A stretch of DNA of 11,063 nucleotides, from NCBI GenBank assembly GCA_041855385.1, contig JBHAEC010000062.1:1-11063 (forward strand). Reading direction: 5' to 3'. This DNA is from JBHAEC01 sp041855385 (GTDB lineage: Bacteria; Bacillota; Negativicutes; Veillonellales; Veillonellaceae). Under the pieces are notes generated by a model. It saw only the letters and a list, made by a program, of their open reading frames with translations, made no database searches and was not told the origin of the DNA. Positions 5,812 through 11,063 of this stretch are shown here, piece after piece. The translations under genes were made by a program, and so were the position numbers. The first letter of the stretch is position 1. Each line of letters begins with the position of its first letter.

Positions 5812-6411
5812 ATGAAGAGAATAATTACCTTTTTATGTGTGGCCGTGCTGTCTTTGGCGACGGTTATAACGGCACAGGCGGCGGATACGAGATTGTCTGT
5901 TAAGCCTATGGAACAGGTAGCGTTATTTGTTCAGCTGGATCCGAATAATGTGGGTAAGCCTGTGGAATCTACAGAGAAGATTTTCAAAAAGGTGGCCGAA
6001 AAGCTTCAAGAAGTGGATAAAACCGTTGTGCCATACGCAAAGGCACAAAAGGATTTAAAGGTGTATATCCGGGATAATGATACCAGTCCTAACCAAAGGG
6101 AGCTCGATAAGGGTGTGCTCCTTCGCACCAAGGATTTGCGGGCATTGGCGGACATTGAAAATGTAAGATATGTTGTTACTGTGTCTACAAGAGTCACTTC
6201 CTCGGAAGTAAAGGCCAATATTTGGACGGGACAACGTAAGAACTTAACGATTCTCACCAATGTAGTGATTTTTGATGCGGCAAATGGCGAGTATCTCATG
6301 GATGAAGAGTACCAAAGTATCGGTAAAACGAGCGGTAGCTATGACAGAGCCTTCCACCGTGCCATCGAAGAAGTGTTAAAACAGATCAAGTTCCAAGACT
6401 ATTTTAAGTAA
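5812..6411 (+). CDS. Exported protein of unknown function
   Basis: A 199-residue protein I do not recognise. It begins with a classical Sec signal peptide: MKR, a hydrophobic core (residues 4-20) and the cleavage motif AQA before Ala24, with no lipobox cysteine. The mature part alternates predicted strands and helices: VALFVQLDP, a helix EKIFKKVAEKLQEVD, a strand after KDLKVYIRD, a strand NVRYVVTVSTRV, then LTILTNVVIFDAANGEYLMDEEYQS and a final helix YDRAFHRAIEEVLKQI. That order recalls small periplasmic alpha/beta domains such as CsgG/LpoB/FlgT-type modules, but this is only a resemblance. I prefer ATG 5812 because GAGGAGG (5799-5805) precedes it correctly; an in-frame ATG at 5797 overlaps that site. 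It is probably a single-gene unit ended by the terminator at 6497. Confidence 0.85.
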   Translation: MKRIITFLCVAVLSLATVITAQAADTRLSVKPMEQVALFVQLDPNNVGKPVESTEKIFKKVAEKLQEVDKTVVPYAKAQKDLKVYIRDNDTSPNQRELDKGVLLRTKDLRALADIENVRYVVTVSTRVTSSEVKANIWTGQRKNLTILTNVVIFDAANGEYLMDEEYQSIGKTSGSYDRAFHRAIEEVLKQIKFQDYFK

Positions 6412-6496
6412 AATAGGGATGATCTGTTTTATATAAGTCCTTGAAGTGGTGCGGCACGTGTTTAAATGTTTAACATGAGATGAAAAAGATAGCATA

Positions 6497-6527
6497 AAAA
6501 AGGAAGCCTTTAAAAGGCTTCCTTTTT
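6497..6527. terminator. Bidirectional terminator between convergent genes
   Basis: A near-perfect inverted repeat: AAAAAGGAAGCCTTT (6497-6511), one loop base, then AAAGGCTTCCTTTTT (6513-6527). The T tract on the right serves plus-strand transcripts and the A tract on the left serves minus-strand ones. It lies 85 bases after the exported-protein stop and 11 bases after the pirin stop. Confidence 0.88.
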
Positions 6528-6538
6528 GTTTGTTCATC

Positions 6539-7423
6539 TTAGAAGTTCGGATCTCCGAATTTTCCGCTTCTAAAGTCTATATTTGCCTGTAAGATTTCTT
6601 CTTCAGTGTTCATTACGAAGGGCCCCATGGCAACAACGGGTTCATTAAGAGGCTGGCCGCTTAGTACGAATACTTCGGAGCACTCTTCAAGTCCTTCGAT
6701 GGAAAAAGCGTTTCCATCGTTTTCAAAAAGAACGAAGTCGGAGCTCTTTACGATGAGGTCACCGTTGATTTTTACTTCTCCCGACAAGACGAGAAGTCCT
6801 GTGTTAAAGTCAGCAGGTTCGCTGAAGGAAACGGTTTTTCCTTTCCTGATATCTGCCTTGTAGATGTTCATGGGAGAGAATGTGGATGCCGGTCCTTTGG
6901 CTCCGAGTGCTTCTCCTGCATAGACGGTTACATTAAGTAAATCGTCGTCGGAGCGGTATTTGCCCATTTGATCTGCCTTAATGGCTTGATATTTGGGCTC
7001 GGACATTTTATCCTTCTTGGGAAGGTTTACCCAAAGCTGAATCATGTGGAGCACGCGATCCTTTTTGGCAAATTCTTTTTCGTGATACTCTTTGTGTAAA
7101 ATTCCGGACGCAGCGGTCATCCACTGAATATCCCCCGGCTCGATTACGCCGCTGTGTCCCTTGTTGTCTGCGTGTTCTACCTTGCCTGCGAAGGCGAAGG
7201 TAACCGTTTCGAAAGCGCGGTGAGGATGAACCCCTACGCCCGTTTCGAAGGGAGTGGCCTTAAAGAAGTAGGGCTCATTGTAATCCAGCAGTATAAAGGG
7301 AGAAAATCTTTCCAAAAACTCTTCTCCCTGGAAGGAGGGGAAATATTGTTTTACCCTAAAGCCGTTTCCTACCCAGTGTGCATGGTCGTTTTTAAATACT
7401 CGTTCTACTTTTCTGTATGTCAT
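6539..7423 (-). CDS. Pirin family protein
   Basis: A 294-residue double-cupin protein of the pirin family. The N-terminal cupin carries the metal ligands: His66 and His68 in HPHRAFETV and, after the EPGDIQWMTAASGILH segment, His110 and Glu112, which correspond to His56, His58, His101 and Glu103 of human pirin. The C-terminal cupin (about 180-280) follows with the usual NTGLLVLSGEV strand. Bacterial pirins have been described as iron-dependent quercetin 2,3-dioxygenases or as redox-linked partners of other enzymes; the substrate here is unknown. An AAGGAG site (complement of 7431-7436) is well spaced. It follows the MarR gene on the same strand after 49 bases without a terminator, so the two form one operon and pirin is the probable target of that regulator. 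Confidence 0.93.
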   Translation of the reverse strand: MTYRKVERVFKNDHAHWVGNGFRVKQYFPSFQGEEFLERFSPFILLDYNEPYFFKATPFETGVGVHPHRAFETVTFAFAGKVEHADNKGHSGVIEPGDIQWMTAASGILHKEYHEKEFAKKDRVLHMIQLWVNLPKKDKMSEPKYQAIKADQMGKYRSDDDLLNVTVYAGEALGAKGPASTFSPMNIYKADIRKGKTVSFSEPADFNTGLLVLSGEVKINGDLIVKSSDFVLFENDGNAFSIEGLEECSEVFVLSGQPLNEPVVAMGPFVMNTEEEILQANIDFRSGKFGDPNF

Positions 7424-7472
7424 ATATATTCTCCTTTTCTCAGTAAAATAGCTAAATTCTTACGTACAATAA

Positions 7473-7919
7473 CTACATGTGTTCCTCTTCTTTGACAGCG
7501 AGAACCGATTGATAGGCGTGTTTTAAATTTTTGGTTAGCGCCGTCTTTTCTTCTGAGGTGAGGTTCTTAAACAGTACGGATAATCTCTCTTTTTGCAGAG
7601 GATAGACTTTTTGGATCAGTGCCAACCCTTTTGGTGTGAGAGAAACCATGGTTATTCTGCCGTCCGTTTCTCCTTTATGGGTGCTGACAAGATCGTCTTT
7701 TCGAAGGTTTTTTATAACCAGCGGCACATTTCCGCTGGTTCCCAGGATGAGGCGCTGTATGTCTCCCACGCATAAATCACCTTTGTGATAGAGTACCTCC
7801 AGTACGGCGAACTGTGTTGTCGTCAGATGGTTCTCCGTAAAGATTATATCCAAATCTCTGAATAAGAGATTGCGTAGTCTGCTTAGAGCAATTAATAGTT
7901 TTTCTTCTGCTATACTCAT
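7473..7919 (-). CDS. MarR family transcriptional regulator
   Basis: A 148-residue winged-helix repressor. The central DNA-binding region (about residues 33-98) shows the family pattern: LTTTQFAVLEVLYHKGDLCVGD, a recognition helix around GTSGNVPLVIKNLRKDDLV, and the wing HKGETDGRITMVSLTPKG with the DGR...LT signature. Helices at both ends form the dimer interface. One cysteine, Cys50, is present; whether it senses oxidants cannot be told. The start has AAAGGAGAA (complement of 7924-7932) before it. It is the first gene of a two-gene operon with pirin, and its promoter spacer is a 20-bp palindrome, so autorepression is the simplest reading. MarR regulators of this gene context commonly respond to phenolics, quinones or peroxides; the ligand is unknown here. 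Confidence 0.93.
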   Translation of the reverse strand: MSIAEEKLLIALSRLRNLLFRDLDIIFTENHLTTTQFAVLEVLYHKGDLCVGDIQRLILGTSGNVPLVIKNLRKDDLVSTHKGETDGRITMVSLTPKGLALIQKVYPLQKERLSVLFKNLTSEEKTALTKNLKHAYQSVLAVKEEEHM

Positions 7920-7949
7920 GGCATTCTCCTTTCTGTTTACTGTGAATTA

Positions 7950-7978
7950 ATTATATATCTAATTAGATATATTGTCAA
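7950..7978 (-). promoter_or_regulatory. Consensus sigma-70 promoter of the marR-pirin operon
   Basis: Read on the minus strand, TTGACA (7978-7973) and TATAAT (7955-7950) are separated by 17 bases: a perfect match to the consensus in both boxes and in spacing. Transcription would begin near 7943, giving a leader of about 24 bases with an AGGAGAA site. Confidence 0.9.
7953..7972. promoter_or_regulatory. Palindromic operator in the marR promoter
   Basis: ATATATCTAATTAGATATAT is a perfect 20-bp palindrome. It fills the spacer between the -35 and -10 boxes and enters the -10, so a bound dimer would block RNA polymerase. Length and symmetry suit a MarR dimer; binding by the adjacent MarR is inferred. 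Confidence 0.82.
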
Positions 7979-8019
7979 GAGAACAAGAGGTGGAGATTAA
8001 TGAAAGGGAATTTTCATTT

Positions 8020-8047
8020 TTGATTTACTGGCTTTTATCTATAAAAT
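8020..8047 (+). promoter_or_regulatory. Promoter for the GltD-like gene
   Basis: TTGATT (8020-8025) and TAAAAT (8042-8047) are 16 bases apart. An inverted repeat, AATGAAA-N6-TTTCATT (7999-8018), lies directly upstream of the -35 box, a usual position for an activator site. The leader would be about 45 bases. Confidence 0.5.
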
Positions 8048-8098
8048 ATGTAATAATAAACTCACTATCAATTTATGTTTATTGGAGGATGAAGTTTG

Positions 8099-9415
8099 AT
8101 GAGTGTTGTGGAGCATAGAGATTTTACTTTGGAAGAGGCGATGACAGAGGCGCAGCGTTGCTTAAACTGTCCCAAGCCTCTTTGCCGCACAGGTTGTCCC
8201 ATTGAAAATGAAATTCCTCAATTTATAGCGGCCATTGCGAAAGGCAATTTTGGGGAGGCCGATGATATTATTCGTCGTCGCAGTAATTTGCCGTCCATTT
8301 GCGGGCGTGTCTGTCCAAGGGAGAATCAATGTGAAGGCGCCTGCGTGCTTAATCGTGCGGGAAAGCCTATCCAGATTGGACAACTGGAACGATTTGCCGC
8401 TGACTTTGTGGCTGACCACAGAGATCTTAAGAAAGTAAGACCCTATAAAAAAGATCAGGGAAAGGTGGCGGTTATCGGATCGGGGCCGGCAGGACTTGCC
8501 GCAGCCGGAGACTTGGCAAAAGCCAGTTATGATGTAACCGTGTTTGAGGCACAAACGGAGGCAGGCGGTGTCCTTGTTTTCGGTATTCCTCAGTTCCGTT
8601 TGGATAAAGAATTGGTTCGCCGAGATATTAGGGCCTTGGAAAAAGTGGGCGTTACCTTTGTGACCAATACGGCTATAGGGCCGCTCAAGACAATTGACAG
8701 TTTGTTTGAAGAAGGATTCCAGGCTGTATTTGCCGGTATCGGAACGTCAAGACCGGCGGATGTATCTATGCCGGGGCTTGAGAAAAAAGGCGTTATCCAG
8801 GCGGTGGCTTTTCTCACCCTTGTTCAGCTGAGTCTTAACGGAGCGGCTCCAGATTCGGCATTGCCCATTCAAGAGGGAGATGAAGTGGTTGTTATCGGTG
8901 GCGGCAATGTGGCCATTGATGCGGCGCGTACAGCCCTTCGCCGAGGTGCGAAGGTAACCATTGCGTATCGCCGTGGGCAGGCTCAGATGCCGGCTCTTCC
9001 TTCCGAATTTGAGGAAGCAACGGAAGAAGGAGTGGAAACGATCTTCTATGCCGCACCTCATGAAGTTATTGGGGACAGTGTTGCAACGGGACTTCGCTGT
9101 GAGCGTATGGAGCCTACGGAAGACGGATCTCTTAAGGAAACGGGCGAGTATTTTGATATTCCGGGGAATAAGATTGTACTTGCCATTGGGCACCAGCCGA
9201 ACGGTATGCTTGAAGGCAAGGGAAATGAGATTAAAACGGATGGTAAAGGGTATCTGCTGACATCAGAAGAACCTTACTATGGCATGACCAATCGTCCGGG
9301 CGTTTTTGCTGCCGGAGATGTGGTTCATCGTCCCGCAACGGTTGTTCTTGCTATGCGCGAAGGAAAGCGTGTGGCTGAGGGCATGATTAAGTATTTGCAG
9401 GAACAAAAAGGATAG
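8099..9415 (+). CDS. GltD/NfnL-like NAD(P)H oxidoreductase with two iron-sulfur clusters
   Basis: A 438-residue iron-sulfur flavoprotein of the glutamate synthase small-subunit family. The N-terminal domain has two four-cysteine groups, Cys21/24/29/33 and Cys68/72/78/82, for two [4Fe-4S] clusters, followed by the family's IGQLERF segment. An FAD Rossmann motif GSGPAGLAAA starts at residue 127, a second nucleotide (NAD(P)H) motif VVVIGGGNVAIDAARTALRRG lies near 265-285, and the FAD-closing FAAGDVVHRPATVVLAMREG is near the C-terminus. Relatives are GltD, NfnL/NfnB and the N-terminal half of dihydropyrimidine dehydrogenase. It is an orphan: no GltB or NfnS partner is present, and it has its own promoter and terminator. 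I start at ATG 8099, with GGAGG at 8084-8088; a TTG one codon earlier is less likely. The electron acceptor is unknown. Confidence 0.9.
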   Translation: MSVVEHRDFTLEEAMTEAQRCLNCPKPLCRTGCPIENEIPQFIAAIAKGNFGEADDIIRRRSNLPSICGRVCPRENQCEGACVLNRAGKPIQIGQLERFAADFVADHRDLKKVRPYKKDQGKVAVIGSGPAGLAAAGDLAKASYDVTVFEAQTEAGGVLVFGIPQFRLDKELVRRDIRALEKVGVTFVTNTAIGPLKTIDSLFEEGFQAVFAGIGTSRPADVSMPGLEKKGVIQAVAFLTLVQLSLNGAAPDSALPIQEGDEVVVIGGGNVAIDAARTALRRGAKVTIAYRRGQAQMPALPSEFEEATEEGVETIFYAAPHEVIGDSVATGLRCERMEPTEDGSLKETGEYFDIPGNKIVLAIGHQPNGMLEGKGNEIKTDGKGYLLTSEEPYYGMTNRPGVFAAGDVVHRPATVVLAMREGKRVAEGMIKYLQEQKG

Positions 9416-9450
9416 AGAAGATCTGTCTTTATATATGGAAAGTATTTACT

Positions 9451-9498
9451 ACACCACCACGGGTTAATGGTTATAGCCCGTGGTGGTGTTTGTGTTTA
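9451..9498 (+). terminator. Rho-independent terminator after the GltD-like gene
   Basis: A perfect 13-bp stem pairs ACACCACCACGGG (9451-9463) with CCCGTGGTGGTGT (9477-9489), with a 13-base loop. The tail TTTGTGTTT is only moderately T-rich. It begins 36 bases after the stop codon. Confidence 0.85.
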
Positions 9499-9528
9499 AG
9501 GGGAAAAATTTTTTTAAAAAATTTTTGT

Positions 9529-9547
9529 TGTAACTATTGACATTACA
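9529..9547. promoter_or_regulatory. Operator 1 of the YwnB-like/Rrf2 operon
   Basis: TGTAACTATTGACATTACA is a 19-base imperfect inverted repeat (TGTAA...TTACA) that contains the -35 box TTGACA. Its ends and length match operator 2. It is the probable binding site of the Rrf2 regulator encoded in the same operon (inferred). Confidence 0.7.
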
Positions 9548-9565
9548 ATGGAAATGGTTTAAAGT
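9537..9565 (+). promoter_or_regulatory. Promoter of the YwnB-like/Rrf2 operon
   Basis: A perfect TTGACA (9537-9542) is 17 bases from TAAAGT (9560-9565). Upstream, alternating A and T tracts (9504-9526) resemble an UP element or a curved segment. Transcription would start near 9572, inside operator 2. Confidence 0.75.
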
Positions 9566-9570
9566 GAAGA

Positions 9571-9589
9571 TGTAACCAATTGAGTTACA
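9571..9589. promoter_or_regulatory. Operator 2 of the YwnB-like/Rrf2 operon
   Basis: TGTAACCAATTGAGTTACA is a 19-base inverted repeat, TGTAAC-N7-GTTACA with a CAATTG core, covering the predicted start of transcription. Its centre (9580) is 42 bases from that of operator 1 (9538), four turns of DNA, so two dimers would bind on the same face. Confidence 0.72.
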
Positions 9590-9624
9590 ACTAACAGACA
9601 GTTATATACTAGGAGGAAATGAAC

Positions 9625-10254
9625 ATGAAGGTAGCAGTTATAGCAGCAAATGGTAGATCAGGACAATTGATTGTTAAAGAAGCTTTGGAAAGAGGCTTTG
9701 ATGTAACGGCGTTTGTTCGCGGAAAGAATGAGTCGGCAGCAAAGCAGGCGGTAGTAAAGGATATATTTGAGATTACAAAGGAAGACCTGGCAGGATTTGA
9801 CGCTGTGGTAAATGCCTTTGGCGCATGGACGGAAGAAACATTTCCATTACATGAAAAATTGGCAATCATCCTCAGCGATGCGGTATCGGGAACGAACACG
9901 AGACTTCTCTTTGTAGGCGGTGCCGGGAGTCTTTATTTGGATAAGGAGCATACATTAACGCTGGCCGAAGCTCCGGACTTCCCTGCCGAGTACAAGGGTG
10001 TGGCTGATGCAACAGCGAAAGCACTTGATGTTTTGCGTAAAAGAGATGATGTAAAGTGGACGTATATCAGCCCGGCGGCAGATTTTCAAGCGGAAGGTGC
10101 ACGAACAGGGGAATATATTCTTGCAGGCGAAGAATTCACCTTAAATGAACGAGGCGAGTCGGTAATCAGCTATGCTGACTTTGCGGTGGCAATGGTAGAT
10201 GAGATCGAAAAGGGTAATCACATTCAGGAGCGCATTTCTGTAGTTGGAAAATAA
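9625..10254 (+). CDS. NAD(P)-binding Rossmann protein, YwnB-like
   Basis: A 209-residue atypical short-chain dehydrogenase/NmrA-like protein. The dinucleotide-binding motif is at the N-terminus, VAVIAANGRSGQLIVKEALERG, followed by the strand VTAFVRG. Later come DAVVNAFGAW, the strand LLFVGGAGSLYLD (family position of the third strand and loop), and a conserved WTYISPAADF segment. The usual Tyr-x-x-x-Lys catalytic pair is not obvious, so it may act as a redox or nucleotide sensor rather than a classical dehydrogenase. ATG 9625 has AGGAGG (9611-9616) at a good distance; an in-frame ATG at 9619 is too close to it. It shares an operon with an Rrf2 regulator, the same pairing as B. subtilis ywnB-ywnA. 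Confidence 0.88.
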   Translation: MKVAVIAANGRSGQLIVKEALERGFDVTAFVRGKNESAAKQAVVKDIFEITKEDLAGFDAVVNAFGAWTEETFPLHEKLAIILSDAVSGTNTRLLFVGGAGSLYLDKEHTLTLAEAPDFPAEYKGVADATAKALDVLRKRDDVKWTYISPAADFQAEGARTGEYILAGEEFTLNERGESVISYADFAVAMVDEIEKGNHIQERISVVGK

Positions 10255-10260
10255 CAAAGA

Positions 10261-10303
10261 TGGTATACTGAGAGGGCAGTACGAAATGTACTGTCCTTAT
10301 ACC
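10261..10303 (+). promoter_or_regulatory. Intergenic hairpin and extended -10 element before the Rrf2 gene
   Basis: An inverted repeat, GGGCAGTAC (10274-10282) and GTACTGTCC (10288-10296), is flanked by a second pairing, GGTATA (10262-10267) with TATACC (10298-10303). The sequence TGGTATACT (10261-10269) also fits an extended -10 promoter (TGN-TATACT) without a good -35. It may be an internal promoter with an operator, or an mRNA structure that modulates the regulator's expression. Confidence 0.45.
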
Positions 10304-10322
10304 GCTTTATAGGAGGAGAGAA

Positions 10323-10763
10323 ATGCAGATATCCAGCCGATTTACTATTGCATTACATATATTTGCCTGTATTTCCGTGGCTGAAGAACATCAAAAGGTG
10401 ACGAGTGACTTTCTTGCGGGGAGCATTAATACGAATCCCGTATTGGTTCGTAAAATTATGTCTCAGCTTCGGCAAGCAGGATTAATAACCGTAGCAAGAG
10501 GAACGGGCGGAGCGACACTGGCTAAAAATGCGGAAGAAATCAGTTTTTATGATGTATATAAAGCAGTAGATTCAGTAAAGAAGGACAGCCTGTTTCGCTT
10601 CCACGAAAAACCGAATCCCGCATGTCCCGTCGGAAGGAACATACATGCCGTTTTGGATAATACTTTAGACGGAATACAGTCTAAAATGGAAGAAGAGCTG
10701 AGGCGGCATACCATAGCTGATGTTGAAGCGAGCTTGAAGGTGTTGTTAAGTGAAGCATTGTAA
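10323..10763 (+). CDS. Rrf2 family transcriptional regulator, YwnA/HypR-like
   Basis: A 146-residue winged-helix regulator. The N-terminal MQISSRFTIALHIFACI, the recognition region NTNPVLVRKIMSQLRQAGLI (about 36-56) and the wing ARGTGGATLAKNAEEISFYDVYKAV are typical of Rrf2 proteins. The three clustered cysteines of iron-sulfur members (IscR, NsrR) are absent; only Cys16 and Cys101 exist, the latter in the NPACPVGRNI motif shared with YwnA and HypR. In HypR of Staphylococcus a cysteine in this region is a redox switch for hypochlorite and electrophile stress; that role for Cys101 is inferred. AGGAGGA (10311-10317) precedes the start. It probably represses its own operon through the two 19-base operators at 9529 and 9571. 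Confidence 0.92.
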   Translation: MQISSRFTIALHIFACISVAEEHQKVTSDFLAGSINTNPVLVRKIMSQLRQAGLITVARGTGGATLAKNAEEISFYDVYKAVDSVKKDSLFRFHEKPNPACPVGRNIHAVLDNTLDGIQSKMEEELRRHTIADVEASLKVLLSEAL

Positions 10764-10764
10764 T

Positions 10765-10804
10765 AAAACCCCCTACCCAAGATTTTCTTGGGAGGGGGTT
10801 TTTG
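10765..10804 (+). terminator. Rho-independent terminator after the Rrf2 gene
   Basis: AAAACCCCCT, a bulged A, then CCCAAGA (10765-10782) pairs with TCTTGGGAGGGGGTTTT (10786-10802) around a TTT loop, and a T run follows. It starts one base after the stop codon and is strong. Confidence 0.92.
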
Positions 10805-10980
10805 TGTGTCTCCTTTAAACTTTACATATTTTTTACAAAACTTATATATCAGGATTTACATAATGTTCCTATACTAAAATTACAAAGTGAAAAAGTGACG
10901 GTATGTTTATGTTAAGTAAGCAGGAAGTAATGTATTTTCAAAAAAAGCAAAACATTTTAAGTCGATGAGGAGATGTTAAG

Positions 10981-11063
10981 ATGAAGATTAGCAAAGTTGC
11001 AACGCTCGTGTTGGCAGGATTAATGGTTATGGGAGCAGCCGGTTGCGGAGGTGGACAAAAAGC
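10981..11063 (+). CDS. Lipoprotein, N-terminal part (runs off the window)
   Basis: The frame from ATG 10981 stays open to the end of the window: 27 complete codons and two bases. It starts with MKISK, a hydrophobic stretch (VATLVLAGLMVMG, residues 6-18) and the lipobox GAAGC with Cys22, then a glycine-rich linker (GGGQK). This is a lipoprotein signal peptide processed by signal peptidase II, typical of substrate-binding proteins of ABC transporters, but the function cannot be read from this fragment. GAGGAGA (10967-10973) is well placed before it. The 176 bases between the previous terminator and this start are AT-rich, with three TTTACA boxes (10821, 10832, 10855) and TATACT (10870) but no pair at proper spacing, so I do not call a promoter. 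Confidence 0.85.
   Translation, partial: MKISKVATLVLAGLMVMGAAGCGGGQK

Noticed and set aside
8000..8023. Seven-codon leader peptide (MKGNFHF) with a good ribosome site upstream of the GltD-like gene
   Set aside because: It lies upstream of the predicted promoter start site, so it would not be in the transcript, and nothing suggests attenuation.
8747..9193. 148-residue open frame on the minus strand opposite the GltD-like gene
   Set aside because: Antisense to conserved nucleotide-binding motifs, rich in Arg and His as expected from a shadow frame.
9504..9526. Run of A and T tracts as an integration or attachment site
   Set aside because: No flanking direct repeats, integrase or tRNA are present. 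Its position just upstream of a -35 box is better explained as an UP-like or curved element.
10903..10968. 21-codon open frame just before the lipoprotein gene
   Set aside because: Its stop overlaps the lipoprotein ribosome site, which is suggestive, but it has no clear ribosome site of its own, and a frame this short is expected by chance in AT-rich DNA.

Overview
The window looks like chromosomal DNA of a low-to-moderate GC, probably anaerobic member of the Bacillota. Genes are compact and start with strong AGGAGG-type ribosome binding sites. Regulators are of MarR, Rrf2 and AraC/Ada type, and the metabolic enzymes (RidA, a MalY/PatB-type C-S lyase, an iron-sulfur GltD-like flavoprotein, a separate GMP synthase synthetase subunit) fit a fermentative anaerobe. 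I cannot assign a genus. I see no rRNA, tRNA, CRISPR array, insertion sequence or phage gene, and no gene-free stretch longer than 300 bases.

Layout. Positions 1-60 are the GC-rich tail of a gene that overlaps the next one by ATGA. Positions 57-1870 form a tight four-gene operon: an AdaA-type methyl-phosphotriester sensor/activator, a DUF488 protein, an Ogt/AdaB-type O6-methylguanine methyltransferase and an ABM-domain protein. This is a split alkylation-damage response with two extra members. Next is a GMP synthase that has only the ATP-pyrophosphatase and dimerisation parts (1980-2963), closed by a 15-bp-stem terminator. It is followed by a SirTM-like macrodomain-class sirtuin (3052-4029), which uses AGA/AGG arginine codons far more than guaA does. 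A strong promoter inside the end of the sirtuin gene drives ridA and a MalY/PatB-type lyase (4099-5716), an enzyme/detoxifier pair. Positions 5812-6411 encode an exported protein of unknown function.

A bidirectional terminator (6497-6527) separates this from a minus-strand marR-pirin operon (7919 to 6539). Its promoter is an exact TTGACA-N17-TATAAT consensus, and a perfect 20-bp palindrome fills the spacer. Divergent from it is a single-gene unit for a GltD/NfnL-like oxidoreductase (8099-9415) with its own promoter and terminator. The last complete unit is a YwnB-like NAD(P)-binding protein and a YwnA/HypR-like Rrf2 regulator (9625-10763). Its promoter is bracketed by two 19-bp inverted repeats centred exactly 42 bp apart. 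A lipoprotein gene begins at 10981 and runs off the window.

Several units look like responses to reactive small molecules: alkylating agents (Ada/Ogt), reactive enamines (RidA) and probably electrophile or redox stress (MarR-pirin, Rrf2-YwnB). The best candidates for new biology are the Ada operon with DUF488 and ABM members, the orphan SirTM-like protein with a degraded zinc site, the GMP synthase lacking its glutaminase, and the two very clear operator architectures.
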